Shown one piece after another: positions 25,599 through 38,495 of a DNA stretch of 64,000 nucleotides (position 1 is its first letter; every line of letters starts with the position of its first letter). Source of the DNA: Rhodamnia argentea (lineage: Eukaryota; Streptophyta; Magnoliopsida; Myrtales; Myrtaceae); assembly GCF_020921035.1 (NCBI RefSeq), contig NC_063151.1, positions 12,593,501-12,657,500 of the forward strand. The letters run 5' to 3'. The notes under the pieces were generated by a model. It was given only the letters and a program-made list of their open reading frames with translations, had not been told where the DNA came from and searched no databases. Position numbers and translations under genes: made by a program.

Positions 25599-27623
25599 GC
25601 TGAGAGAGAGAGAGAGAGAGAGAGTACTTAACCTTTTGTTTTGGTTTGTATCTTATCCAGGTGTGGATTCTTATGTCTCCCTTTGGTGCATTTATCATAG
25701 TCATACCAATAATTGAACTATAGGGTCTGTTTATTTGCAGGAAATAAATTCTAAGAAAATGCTTTCATCCTTTTCTGGTGTTGAATGCTGAAAAATTCAT
25801 TCATCATGGAGGAACTAAAAAATCCACATTGAAAATTGAGACGAATAACTTTCTCTCTTTTCTGTTTGGCTGACCTCACGCACCATGGCGAGGGTCCTGG
25901 TCTCTTTCCACCGAGATACGAGAATGATTTGCTCCCTGGCTTCCATCTTCTTCCTCTCGATCTCCTCCTCCTTGGCCCTGGAGGTGGACATAGCCGATCT
26001 CGACATCTCCTCGTCCTCGTCTGAAATGGACAGGTTGCTCCTGAAGCTCAAACTCCCTGATGGAGCTCGTTTCCGATGGTGGACCTTGAAGTGATGTCGA
26101 GCTATGACTCAGCTAGATATGCTGCGCCTAAGCCTTGGCCAAGGACGCCGGTATTGAGCTATGCTACCTCTATTTTTTCAGTTTGAACTCGGTGTGGAGC
26201 TATGCCTTCTCCATAGATGCCAAGCCTCACCTTTAGATCTGGCGGCGGCGGCGACTTGACCACGGCTGCAGGATCCGATGGTGAGGCTTAACAATGGCAC
26301 AGAAATTGCACATGAAAAAAATATAGGAGGGCAGTAACAGAGGAGGGGGCAAGATGAGGAAGCAGGTAGAGCAGTGACAGCGGTTGGCGGCTGCGCATCC
26401 TAAGATGCAGCAGTGGCTGATCTTGAGCGTAGCATCGGCAGCTTCGACAGTGGTGATGGCGAGCCAAGGTTAGCATTCGGGCATGGAGGTGGCTGATGGA
26501 AGGAAGAGTGAAAGAGGAGTGGAGAGGAAGGAACATATGGAAAAAAGTGGGAAGTAAAATGAGACGTTTGGCACTTGCTGTTGTGGGAATTCTATGTGAA
26601 ATGCTAGTGTCCTCGGTGAATAAGGTGGGCCTTCTTGGTCTCCATAATTAGGTTCAAGAATCCAAGATAAACTTTTTCTTACTTCCCTAATTTAGGAGTT
26701 TATCTTGTCATTTGGTCAATTGGATGAGGGTAGTTTTGGTCAATATTGTGTGAAGAATGTCTTACGTATTAAGGTGCAATGGGAAAAAATGAACGATCCT
26801 TAGAGAAAATAATAAAATTTTCAGTCTATAAAGTACTTATCCTATAAAATTTAATTCAATCGAACTTCATCATAAAATTTTAGATCCCCTCCCCCCCCAA
26901 AAAAAAAAAAATTCATCTTAAAATGTTATAACATAACATGTACATCACACAAATAATTCATGTCTCTCTATGAAAATAAAAGTAAGTTTCCCCTTTATAT
27001 TTCAATCAAACAATGAAAAAGACCGCCATTTGCCTAAAATATTTTCTTAGAACACATTTTTCAAAAGCATCAAATATTCCGCCAAATAAGTGAAGTTTAA
27101 AATGATGTAATGTCCCAATTTCTGTTCCTACTCACTCAAGAAAATACACAACTAGAAACTCAGAGGAACTATCAACAAGCTATCACCCCCCAAATCAAAT
27201 ACCAAGATACAAGCCGAAACATTTCAAAAGACACAGTGCCCACACCGTAATTTCAACCAAGGCGAAGGGTTTCTGTGTCACGGTCTGAATACTTTTGGTC
27301 TCCCATTTCAGATTGGAACGTGGAATAGAATGCGTCACAAAACATAATGGAGATCAACGACAGCTGCAAAAGAGTAAAGTTCTCCTTAACGAAAGTGTAG
27401 TACGACTATTTGCTCAAAATCAGCACAGGTCTTTCACAATGTCGACACTTGCAAGGAATAATCGATAATCTGGGACTCGATTCTGTCTTGTAAGCAAATA
27501 GCGGATTGCCGACAGATAAATAAACAAGAATGCAAGTACATGGCCAAAGCTAGAAAAGAATAGCACACCTCTCTCACGAATGAGAGACAAAAACAGCCAC
27601 ATTGTCAAAATGGAGTGCACGGC
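25599..27623. other. Intergenic region between convergent P450 and RCC2-like genes
   Basis: A (GA)n tract starts just after the P450 stop (about 25,602-25,624). A GC-rich island at 25,850-26,530 has open frames on both strands but no recognisable protein. The rest is AT-rich, with poly-C/poly-A near 26,889. The 3' ends of both genes must lie here; I saw no decisive poly(A) signal. Confidence 0.45.
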
Positions 27624-30600
27624 TTACAATTTCCTAGGCCTGCCCCGCTTTCCTGGTTTCGCTTGACTCCTCCCAGCACTTTTTCCCCCAGTTTTAGCAC
27701 CCCCACGATCTCTACTAGGAGCCTTCCCACCACGTCGACGTTTTGGATCGCTCCGCCCATTCTCCTGATCACTATGGTCAGAATAAGCATCACCCTCAGC
27801 TCCGTCTTCAGAGGCTGAGTCGTCTTTCGACTTATTCCTCTTACCAGTCGCTTTAGCAGCTCTTTTATTGCTGGTCTGCTTGGCTATTAGTGCTGTTTTA
27901 TTCTCGGATTCCTCACTTCCTATAAAACAAACTAATAAATTAGCAGGCTTCTGCAGATTCCCAGGATGCTGACAATAGTTAGATCAACGACAGAAAAATA
28001 TTGCATGAGCTCAGTTTCGCATGAAAATTGAACCAGTGTACGTCAAGTAGATGTGACTACTTCAAGTTCCTTTTGATCACATCTGTAAACTGAAATCTCA
28101 TTGCAGTTCACTATAATGACCATATTTAACAGACGGAACCCTGTTGTTTGCGAATCAGCATATACCTTCAGCAGTAGCTTTGCCATCATATACGTCCAAC
28201 TGCGAAAGTGGAGAAAATAGATGGCTTTAAAAGTTATGAAGTTATCAGCAACACTAAACAAAGCAACAGCAGCAGAACAAGATAATCATTAAAAAGTCAG
28301 CATACTGCTGTCTTGTTTGAATCAGAGCCTCTTTGAGGTGATTTGACCATGGTTTACAAACTTAGCATACTGAGACTTCTAAAAACTAGTCTCGAGGAGG
28401 CAGCTAAAAGTACCTCTTCTTTGCGACCTCTTATACTTTAGTTTTCTCTGCTGTCTTAGCTTCTGGGAGAACCATTAAAAAATGACTATGAAAACCATAG
28501 TAGAATGTGTGAGGCTGCCCTAGCTTCCAGCCTCCACAAGGGACTCCGCATATCTTAAGTCGGGGGGGGGGACAGTAACATTTCTACAAGCCATACTGGA
28601 TCAAAACGGAAGATTAATGGCCAAAAGCCAGCAAATGAAGTTTTCAAGCATGCATCATTTGCATATGATCAATTGAAGGATCTTTTAAAAAAAAAAAAAA
28701 ATCAATAGTCCAACCGCCAAAAAATAAGGCATGAAAATAACTCTTTCCAGGTTCAGAGAATACAGATACCTCATCTAGACGATCGCTGATGTTTGCTCGA
28801 TCAACTATAACCATTGAATGGCCCAAACCACATGCAACACTGCAACAGAAGTATGAATCTATCATCAGATCATAGGCAAATCATTCTAAAATATTAAGTC
28901 CATCATCTTAATGATGGAGACAATGTGGATCCTTCCTCATTTGCCTAAGCGAATTGAGTAAACAGAAAGGCAGAAAGGCTTTCCAAATTTTTTAGGGTTT
29001 TCATTTTTCTATTTTTCCCGGTCAGAACCATTTTTTGAGGTTATATCACCCTAAAAAAGTGGCGGTTCCATAAGATGTTCGCCAAATAATATCCATTGCA
29101 AAAATTACAATATAAGATCAACAGAGTTTCGAAACAATAATTGCACACAAGCAATATAGAAGGTATCTCTACTCACCCAATGACATGCATTCCCTCCAGT
29201 ATATCCACCTTCTTGGGAACAGCAGAAGATCTAAAGAATATTCATAATTGCTGATCAGCAATTGAGAGGAAAAACTAAAATTTTGAGGAGAGACAGAACG
29301 TACTTCTGTCCGTTGGGGCCATATCCAAGCTCTCCATTTTGAGCATGGCCCCAACTTATGCAGGATGTATCAGCACCGACAAAGTAATGCATATTACCGG
29401 AATCCATGCAGCGTATATTCCAACCACTGAAAGAAACAAGAATTAGAATTGTTATAACATGGCAGCCATAAATACATGAAAATTCTTCCACATCAAGGTG
29501 CTTCTAATTACTCATTACAATGTCATAATCTGCAATTATCATTATGATGTTATGCTCCGTACGCACTGGGGAGCTTTAGAAAAGCATTCATCAAGGTTAA
29601 AAGTTCCATACTATAAGTTGCTGAGAAACGACATAAGCTAGAGCCCCATAAATCAAGCATAATTTCCTCGATTGCACCTCAACCGATTTACTTCCCTTTC
29701 CAGTAACAGAAAAGAAGGATCATGAGGCAAGATAATTATTTGTCTAAGAAAGAGAAGCAATGATGCAGAAGATTGTGCATGACCAAATCAGACAGCTAAC
29801 ACACTGTAGAATCACAAGAAATTATTTCCTTCCACCATCTACATAATTAGCAAGTAGATAATGAACAGAACATCAAGCTCCTAAAGCAAGTAAAAAAAGC
29901 AAAAGTACAAAGATGAAGTGAAATGACAAAGAAAAGAACCTCAAATCCATAAGTGGTTTAGGATACATCCAATCATCACCAGTACTCTTTATTTTTCCCC
30001 ACATATATAGCTGTCCTCCACCTAAAAAAAGAAAAAGGAGTCATGTAAAAATTTGCAGAAGTTGCAGATTGACAAACATAAATATCGATGCATCTTACAT
30101 GTTCTCTAATTCATTTAACAAAATGGGCATCTAATAGAAGTGTATTCATTCTATAAAAAAATTTAATTTGGTTTAAGCGGCCTCATATTTAGATAGGAGT
30201 AGACATTATACTCATATTAAGTTACGAACTCTGTCGCCCGACAGCAACCTACAAAACTTGAAAATAACACTTTGCACCTAAAAGGTAGTAACTATTTAGA
30301 GCACTGTCATGAGATGTGCCCTTCTCCTGAGCTACAAGGTAATAGTTTGAGAAATTTGATCATAATAAAACGAAAAGTCTGATGGAAAGGGAGGTTTCAC
30401 TAGAAATGGATCAGCAACTAATTAAGGATTTGCACTTTTACTGGGAGCTACTTCTCAATGAAAGCTTGCTTCTCTGGACGGTAGCTTATGGCCTAGTTGT
30501 GCTTGGAAAAAGAAGCATAAAAAGTTGTATCAGAAGTAAACTCAAAAACTATTCTCCAAATTATAAATGGGGAGATGATCAAGGAAGCTGACAGCAACTG

Positions 30601-33600
30601 CAGTCTGATGTATCCATCCGTGAGCTTCCACAATGGAATTGGCATGAGCAAGTGCTTCACACTTAAAGAAGGAAGTCTGTGTGACCCTCGGTTGGAGAAC
30701 TACATTTTTTTTTTTTTTTTTTGGTCGGAGAACTACACCATTTTAAATACAATTAAATCTTATAATTTATCTGAACAACCTAGATGTCTTAGAAGCCTGC
30801 TGCTAGGACATGGAGCTTGTACCCACATACATACACAGAATTCATATTACTTCGCTTTATCAATAACTTATGTTTCAGCTCCAGGAATTAGCCCAAAAGA
30901 AAAGATTGACTGCAACAAACTGGCCAATCAGTATGGCCAAGAAAAAAAGAATCAGTAAATCATCTTACAACTCCAAACTAATAACCTGAGATTAAAATAT
31001 GCACCCATCAATCAATCACTAGATCTTCCAAAAGTATAATGAAATATTAACGAGCAGAAAGTTTGCAGTACAGCACTCCCCAAGTCAATTCAGTAAATTG
31101 TCCCAAATTATATATTCTCTTTATTTAAGTGCAAAATACAGACAACCAATTAAAAGGCTAAATCCAGCTTGAAGTTCTGATAGAATCCACAAAGCCAATA
31201 CGTTGTATGACCAATAAAATACAAGCTTAAGCATCCAATTTAAAGGGAAAATGCAAATAAGTACCTGCAGTGCAAGCTGAATTAACAGAACCCGCAGAAA
31301 TTACCGCATCAGGTGGCAAGACATTATGCTTCTGGAAGACATCAACACGACGAGGGAGCCACTCGTCCTTCTGCTCTCTGTGCCCGAGCCTACAAGACAG
31401 CAGTTAGACGAGCAGTGACCAACAAAAGGCAATCTTCCAACAGAAAAGGGCTCACAAAATAATTTAAGCAACCAACCTGCCATAACCACCAAAGCCCCAC
31501 CTAAACAATTTCAACCACAAGTTACTCTCCATATCGTAGATATTAAACATAATGGTAAAAGATAGAGATACAAGTGATGCATACGTGTAAACATAGCCAT
31601 TTGAGTCCACAGCCACTGGTACCGCGAAAACGGACATGGTAAAAGAAAACTTGGTAAGAGAATTAAGATCTATTATAAAAAATGTGCATCTCATGAACAA
31701 GTTTGTTAAAATCAAAATGTGCATCACATAACAAGCTTGCATAAGAATGTGTCATCCGTGTGCATGCAAGGGGGAAGGAAAAAGAGTTAACACTACCTGT
31801 GTGGTTTGTTCCACAAGCGATTTTGACAATCTTTTCCCCAGCCAGAGCTACTATTGCCTTTGGGCGCGGTTGGGCTTCATAAGCCAATCTCACAGAGCTA
31901 TCTTTAGTATTATACTGCACATGCAAGCATAGGCAACATCAATCAATAAGTCATTGTGCAAAGGGTAAAGAATGAAGTCACCATCCAAGCATCAACTTAG
32001 ATTTACAGTCCCTGATAATGAATGATACAAACTGTTGGTTATAATTGGAATTCCCACCACCATAAGACACTTTAAATTGGATTGACAGTAAAACTACACA
32101 GCATTCTCTTCTATCTATGTTTCGCTTCATCAGAAGGAGATTCTTCAAAGACAATATCACAAAACAGAAAAGTCAGATCTTTTTATTTACCTCGTTGTCG
32201 GTTCCATGTCCAAGTTGACCATATTGGGGAAGGCCTGCAGTTCTAAAATCCGAAAAGATCAACACATACTTCTTAGTAATGAGAATCACAATGGCAAGGA
32301 TACCCATTCAAAATGTTCAACAAACCCTACAATATAGAAGCTCCTTCTACAGAAGATAACCAAACAGTGAAATCCGCCCCACAAGCAGTAGTTTTAACCT
32401 CAGTCACAAGACAACGAACAGGGGATGCTTCAATTTCTACAAAGAGAGAGCAGCAAAGAGCAGAATCCTGTCAATTTAACAAAAAATATTTGTGGAAAAA
32501 TTTTCGAACAAACTTGAAAATACAAAATAATAAAGAAAAAGCAACAACCATGATGCTTTAAGGCTTTCTCATCTTCCTCCTCAACAAGAATATATTCAAC
32601 CAATTTATGGATATTATATTCTTCTTTTCCATCAGACTAGCATATCCTCTACAAGGTTACTCACGGCATGAACATTAATTGAGAAATAATAAGAATAAAA
32701 GTAAGACATATTTATATACAATATTGTGTTTAATATGTATCTTACTTACAAACTTATCCATCTGCATAAAAGAACTAACTTCCAAAGAATCCACCCAATT
32801 ATAACTGTAAAAGGTACTCTTGAAACGGAAAAGACAATTTATCAAGCCAAACCAAGAGCTTCCTCCATGTAGTTAAAACACATAATGCAGATAGAGACTC
32901 TATAAATTCATGCCTTGCCTTTCCAAATTTTAACTCTAGATCTCAAAACCTAAGAACAAAATGGCATTAAACTCGCAACAATTAAAACAGGCAATGAGTA
33001 AGATTCACCCCAAAGGCATGAAGTTTCAATTAATCGAGATTCCTCTATAGCATCTGGTCTCAGGTGAAGAAGACACTTTTTGAGTAGGCTCAGAAGCAGG
33101 TAACTACAGATAAAGATCAACATTCCAGGATCCGGGATTTCTTAAAAAATAAAAAAATCAGCACATACAAGAAACAAGTTAACCAGTATTCTCATGCCAC
33201 AGCAAAAAGAGAATGGAATGCAGACTAACTCTAACTATGTCAGTACACTGAAACTCTGGCACCACACTCTACGAGTGAGAGTCTTCCTAAGGGGGAAGAC
33301 ACAACATGCAAACTTTAGAGAAGTCTACATGAAGTGAAGTACACCGAGGGAAGAATTATCAGAATCACACCATTTGTCATAATACAGGTCAGAACCATAA
33401 TCAACATCTCGGAGAAGTCTTAATAACGTAGAGATGATCTCCTTACATAAACAGAATAGGGGACTCTTTATCTTCCCTTTCCTCATTATTCCAATTCATA
33501 CATATAGTATCCCCTCCTAAATGACCCATATCCCCTAACACAATATGCCAATGCTTAGACTCAAAAATGAAAACAACACAGAGAATGTAGGTTTCACAAC

Positions 33601-35363
33601 ATTAACTGTGTTTGTAACTGAAATTGAAAGACCTTCCTTTTTGAATGGCAAAGCTTTTACTAGTTTACAAACTCAATGAATATTCAATGAAGATAATTTC
33701 CCAAATCTTATTTCAAAGTGGGGATACAATAGCCTACCATTTCGCACAGAACCAGATCCCAGCTGTCCATGTTTATTCCAGCCGAAAGCAAGTGAATTTC
33801 CATCATCCGTAACCACAACAGTATGGCTCCTCCCTGAACCGGCTTTAACAATATTGTACCTACAACACAAGGACCTTTACAATTTAGACAGACAGAAAGT
33901 GACTAATAAAGTGTCCAGTATTGCTCCATGTAGTAGGGAACATGACAGAAGGGAATCCACTCGGCACTTCATCGCCACTCACAAAAAACATTGCAAACTC
34001 ATTTCATGGTGCCCAAGGTCTTTCTTGACATCTGTTTACCATAAGTTACCTAGTTCTCTAAATTCCCTAGGTTAACTTCCAGTTCATATCACATAAGCAG
34101 CAAAAACCCTAGAGATCCGATAAACCAGGTTAAAACCAGAAGAATCCATTCACCTTCCCTTGACATTTCAAAATAACTGGTGCCCAAATTCACACAACTA
34201 GCCAAGAAAGCCATAAATTATGAAACTATGAGCTTAAATAATTTTTTTTTCCAATTTATAAACGGTTAAGACAAGAATTCTTTGGTAATTGAATATTTGT
34301 TTTAGCAATCTCTACACTACTTATGAAAAGCAATATTACATACATTCAATATAGCAAAATCATCCACTCCTTTGACTGATTAAACATCCATACCCCAAAT
34401 TCCTCTTCCGCTAGATTTATAAGCAGAAGAAATTTACAAAAAGCAGTTTTAGGAGGGCATGCTTCCCAATTCATGGAGAAAGGGTTTAGCTGTAGCTAAG
34501 GTATGTCAAATATTACCGACCTAAAAAAGGAAGCCTTTGTAGGTTCAACTAATATTCATGATCCAAGTAGCCCAAAGATATATGCCATTCCTATTATTCA
34601 AGACAGCGAACTTTCATGGGTCCAATAACTAATTTACCTCAAATATTTCAAATGAAACAGCAAAAGGGACTCTGCAAAACTAAACCACAAACTGGTAAAA
34701 GAAGATGGCACACTTTTTAAGTTCAGACACGACTGTGGGTCGATCACGCTGAATGGTATCTCCATGACCTAGCTGCCCTTTCTGCAAAAAACCGAGCTCC
34801 CGATTCATGAACGACAAACAGCCAAACCTACCACGAACCAGAAACGTCTAACAAAATATGGGACTAACGTGCCTCATTTCGACCCCATGTGTAGCACCTT
34901 CCCTCGACATCTAAGGCCACGCAGTGACAAGATGCTGCACAAACATCCGACAACAAGGAATCAGAACCTGCTCGGAGAAATGTCCAGGAAGGCACAAATG
35001 CCAAAATGTTCCTCGAGTAACAATAAAACTCAAAGACGAACGAAAAAGCGAATTCAGTAACTACCAAAGGCGACTGACAACTAACAACATCCAAGTAAAA
35101 TAACAGACCATAAACAAGATTGAACTTCACAAACCGCATCACGGAGCTTCAAAGGTCAAAACTTAACTGCTACCAGAGGCAACAAAACGGATTTTAATGC
35201 CGACGAGAGGACGAAGCCGAGTGGGAGATATCAAGTTGCCATCTACAGAGCCCTTCTTCCGACCAAGGATGTCCCAGCACGTGCCTCCACAGAAAAGCAG
35301 CTCTCCTCCTTTCTCCTCCACTTCCGCCCCCGCCTTCTTCTCCTCCTCCTCCGCGGCCGACAT
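27624..35363 (-). CDS. RCC2-like RCC1-repeat beta-propeller protein, complete, 16 exons
   Basis: Plant relative of RCC2/TD-60 (in Arabidopsis closest, from memory, to AT3G02300). RCC1 repeats form a seven-bladed propeller; animal RCC2 acts at chromosomes and on small GTPases, while the plant role is unclear. Coding exons, 5' to 3': 35168-35363, 34873-34934, 34714-34781, 33738-33859, 32331-32436, 32191-32242, 31797-31914, 31585-31615, 31477-31500, 31265-31389, 29940-30021, 29304-29426, 29177-29230, 28770-28839, 28166-28199, 27624-27919. Phases close to 520 codons without a break. Hallmarks: 'GELLFCGGTCWDILGRKKG', 'KGQLGHGD', 'GLPQYGQLGHGTDNE', 'WGFGGYGRLGH', 'CISWGHAQNGELGYG'. The ATG is at 35,361-35,363; upstream frame-open sequence lacks an ATG. 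The charged tail (about 423-520) ends in KRGRPRKL. Intron 2 appears to be GC-AG. The exon 1 donor could lie 6 bases earlier, keeping frame. Confidence 0.95.
34782..34872 (-). other. Probable GC-AG intron 2 of the RCC2-like gene
   Basis: On the minus strand exon 2 ends ...CGA AAT GAG and the intron begins GCACGT. It ends ttttttgcag before AAA GGG CAG. Only this choice gives the conserved 'GRNE/KGQLGHGD' junction in phase. A GT four bases further on would shift the frame. GC-AG introns are a known minority class in plants. Confidence 0.75.
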
Positions 35364-36546
35364 TCCTCCCCCGGCCGATTTCCCGCTCAAAAAGCTCCGA
35401 AAAACCACGAAGACGGAGCCCCGGAGCGGGGGGATCCAACGGCTAGTATTTGAAATCTGGCCTATCGACGGCCGGGGTTGAGCCAAATTTGGCGGGAAAG
35501 AGCAGGTAACGGCTAGGCAATGGCGGATCGGTGGCGATTAGAGCTGTTCCGCGACTGAGAGAAGAAGATGAAGGGAGCGAGAAGAGAGAATGGAACCCTA
35601 ATTCAGAAATAGAATAAAGAAAAGCGAGAGGCAAACAGAAAATGGGGATAAAAAAGCGATCGTTTGGGGTTTCCGACTTACGAGAATAGGGGCTCGCTCC
35701 CGTATTATTAGTTAAAGGCCAAGTGAATAAATAAATAAATAAACAAACAAATTAATGCCAAGTTGCTTTATTCTTTCTACTTTTAATTTCTCTCCTGTGT
35801 AAAAAAAGCTTTCACTTTGTCCTTTTGCACCTGTCAGGGGTTTTCTTAGCATGTTGCCCTACTCCAATTCGAGTTCCCCTCGACTATCATACTTAATACA
35901 TTGAAATTAGACTCGAGCTCGTGCAGACTCCGTTATGATTAACTTATCAATAATGTCGGAAGTTGAATTTTCTACGCTTCTATAATTTGTGCTATTCTTG
36001 TGGTCATAACCATTTTACAAAACATAATGAAAGCTCGATTCGACTCGTAAATGTATCAAGCCGAACATAGATAAAGCTTAACTTCAACTTAAGTTTGACC
36101 TGAAAAGATGCTCGAGTAGCTCGAATTGGAGCTCAACTTGAAATTAGGCGCATGAATCTCGAGTTCGAGTTGAACCTCAACTACCTGTGGATAGCATATT
36201 CCGTTTCACACCTACTCGATTATCTTTAGATTTTTTCTCTCTTTTGTTCCTTGTCTTGACTATCATCAAATATTTCTAAAAGCTTTAAAGGTACAACGGT
36301 TTATTGTACATCTTCCTTTTTTTACAACTATTTGCTACTTGATTACGACTAACCATCCTAATATTGTAAAACAGTTTTTACGACTATTATGATGATTTTT
36401 ATATTTAATTAATTGTGAGTGTACGTAATGTTGTACGGAACATTTGAAAAACCATAGAAGTACTCAAATGACCTCGATGCCATGACAGTGTACTTGGAGG
36501 GAAAGCGAAAGTAGTGGGTAATGCTATACGCCCTTAACTTTACTAA
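35364..36546. other. Upstream region of the RCC2-like gene
   Basis: Bases 35,364-35,700 are GC-rich and likely hold the leader and promoter of the minus-strand gene; no clear TATA box was seen. Beyond 35,900 the DNA is AT-rich with scattered 'tcgag' motifs ('gctcgagtagctcgaa' near 36,110) and no gene. Confidence 0.45.
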
Positions 36547-37370
36547 GGGCCTATATGGCAATTATTCCGGTTCTTCGATTCTATTTTTCAGAATAAAAAA
36601 AAGATGAGAATCCTATTTGAAAATGTAAATGATTCTGATTCTGATTCGATTCTGCTCCCGGAAATAATTTTGGAGCAAAAATAAGAACAAAAAAAAAGTT
36701 GGTCCTGAAAAAAAGAGTTACTTTAGAACTACAAAACAGAATGAAATCTCATATTTCTCACTTTCCTTTTCAATTCTCTCGACCTAAAAGAGAATGATGT
36801 CTCATTTTCAAAGAAAAATATATGAGATAATAAAATATAAAAAATCGAAAAAATTTGGAAAAATTCTAAAAAATCAATTTTTTAAAGAAAATCCCTAAAA
36901 ATAAAAGAAGCTTAGATTACGCTAATTTGATCTCATTTTATAAAATTTGAGCCTAGATTCCCTAGATTTCATAGAATTTTTTTCTTTTTTAGAAAAATCA
37001 TAAACACATTTGCAATTAAATTCGAATCACATTTCTCTAAGCCCTTAGGACTTCATTAGGGTTTTATGACACAATTCATCAATGCTACGATTCCTTGATT
37101 GGGTACTTTATTTCATTAGTTGTGATTTATCTAAGTTTATGCACTTTAGACTTAGCCTAGTTTTTTAGAAAATTGTGGAAAAGACAAAAATAACCGTTAT
37201 GAACACTTAGGAAGCTCTCATTTTTAAGTTGATGATGAATTAAAACTGAGATTTGATTTTTTAGAACAAAAAACGCATACCAATGCGGGGCCGTGCAGTG
37301 CATTTTTCTTGTCGAAACGTGGATGTCGCTCATGTCGGTTGTTCGCTCGCTTAAAAGAGTTCGATGAAAC

Positions 37371-37742
37371 CCCGCAATAAATGAGAAAATGACTCATGAT
37401 AATTCTTGATATTTATTACATTTCAATATGCAATACGTTATATAAGAGAATCAATATGAATTAATCTTCCATTAATTCAAAATATATGATGAAATTTCAC
37501 AAAGTAACTACATAATTATTTCAATTAAATGACAAAAATTGGGAAAAGCAATTGACCCCGCAATAAATGAGAAAATGACTCATGATAATTCTTGATATTT
37601 ATTACATTTCAATATGCAATACGTTATATAAGAGAATCAATATGAATTAATCTTCCATTAATTCAAAATATATGATGAAATTTCACAAAGTAACTACATA
37701 ATTATTTCAATTAAATGACAAAAATTGGGAAGAGCAATTGTT
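37371..37742. repeat. 186-bp tandem duplication, nearly identical copies
   Basis: Copy 1 begins 'cccgcaataaatgag' at 37,371 and copy 2 at 37,557. They agree essentially base for base, with a single difference ('gggaaaagc' against 'gggaagagc') before the end. The duplication is very recent, or an assembly artefact. Confidence 0.92.
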
Positions 37743-37872
37743 CTCGGGAGCAGAAATTTTGTGCAATTATTAAACGCGTTTATGTTCTAGGAACAAAAAT
37801 TTTGTGCGATTATCAAACGAGTTTATGTTCCAGGAACAAAAATTTTGGGTAGTTACTAAACGCGTTCTGATT
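37741..37872. repeat. Three ~48-bp direct repeats
   Basis: Three diverged units carry 'gaacaaaaattttg', then 'attatcaaacg' or a variant, then 'tttatgttc'. They lie at the right side of the Harbinger-like element, directly after the 186-bp duplication. Confidence 0.75.
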
Positions 37873-38084
37873 CTCTAAAACTCATCTAGGGAACAAAATC
37901 AGAAAAATTCATTCTGATCAAAATTATTTTTTCGGATCGGAATGATTGCCATACAGGCCCTAAGTAATCTATACACGATGAATGGCTGTCTTTCTCTGAC
38001 AAAAAAAAAAACAAATTGATTGTCCTTGTCATTCAATATATTTACTGTCAATAAAAAAATATTAATATCATAAAAAAAATTCAA

Positions 38085-38495
38085 ATCGGTACGCCTATGA
38101 TAAATTTATCCAAATTAATATGTTGACCGGAAAAAACCCCAAACTGGTACATTTGAAAAAATTTACTAGGAACTAATTTTTTTATTACAAAAATTCTAAA
38201 CTGGCATATCCGTGACAAATTTACACTCTGTTAGTTTCCATTAAATTGGGTTAATACCGCGAAAAAATCCCAAATGTGTACATATATGACAAACGGATGG
38301 TAAAAACTCCAAAGCGATATACTCTTCAATTATCACGTCATCCAACTCAGCAATTTGACAGTAAATAATCAGAATTAATTGAGAGTGAAATTGTTATAAG
38401 TGTATTAGTTTGAGTATTTTGATGCTCAAAAAATTAGTTTGAGGTAAATTAGTCATAGGTGTGCTATTTTAAAGTTTTTCGTAGTATTAACCTCA
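38085..38495. mobile_element. MITE-like inverted repeat element
   Basis: Phrases of the type 'aaaaaccccaaactggtaca' and 'tatgataaatttatcc' on the left recur in inverse form on the right ('gaggtaaattagtcatagg', 'aaagtttttcgtagtattaa'). There is no coding capacity. Boundaries are approximate and the superfamily is unknown. Confidence 0.5.

Larger units (their letters stand above)
36547..37960. mobile_element. PIF/Harbinger-like non-autonomous DNA element
   Basis: The termini 'gggcctatatggcaat' (36,547) and 'gggcctgtatggcaat' (inverse, ending at 37,960) are inverted repeats of 23 bp with two mismatches. Each is flanked by TAA (36,544-36,546 and 37,961-37,963), the Harbinger/Tourist target duplication. 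At 1.4 kb it encodes no transposase that I can see. The interior contains a near-perfect 186-bp tandem duplication and a threefold ~48-bp repeat. Confidence 0.75.

Noticed and set aside
25815-26536. Open frames on both strands in a GC-rich island after the P450
   Set aside because: No recognisable family, no consistent codon pattern, low-complexity Ser/Leu or Glu/Arg content.
35163-35486. Longer N-terminus for the RCC2-like protein
   Set aside because: The upstream extension begins at a TTG; the first ATG in frame is 35,361-35,363 and gives the N-terminus conserved in relatives.
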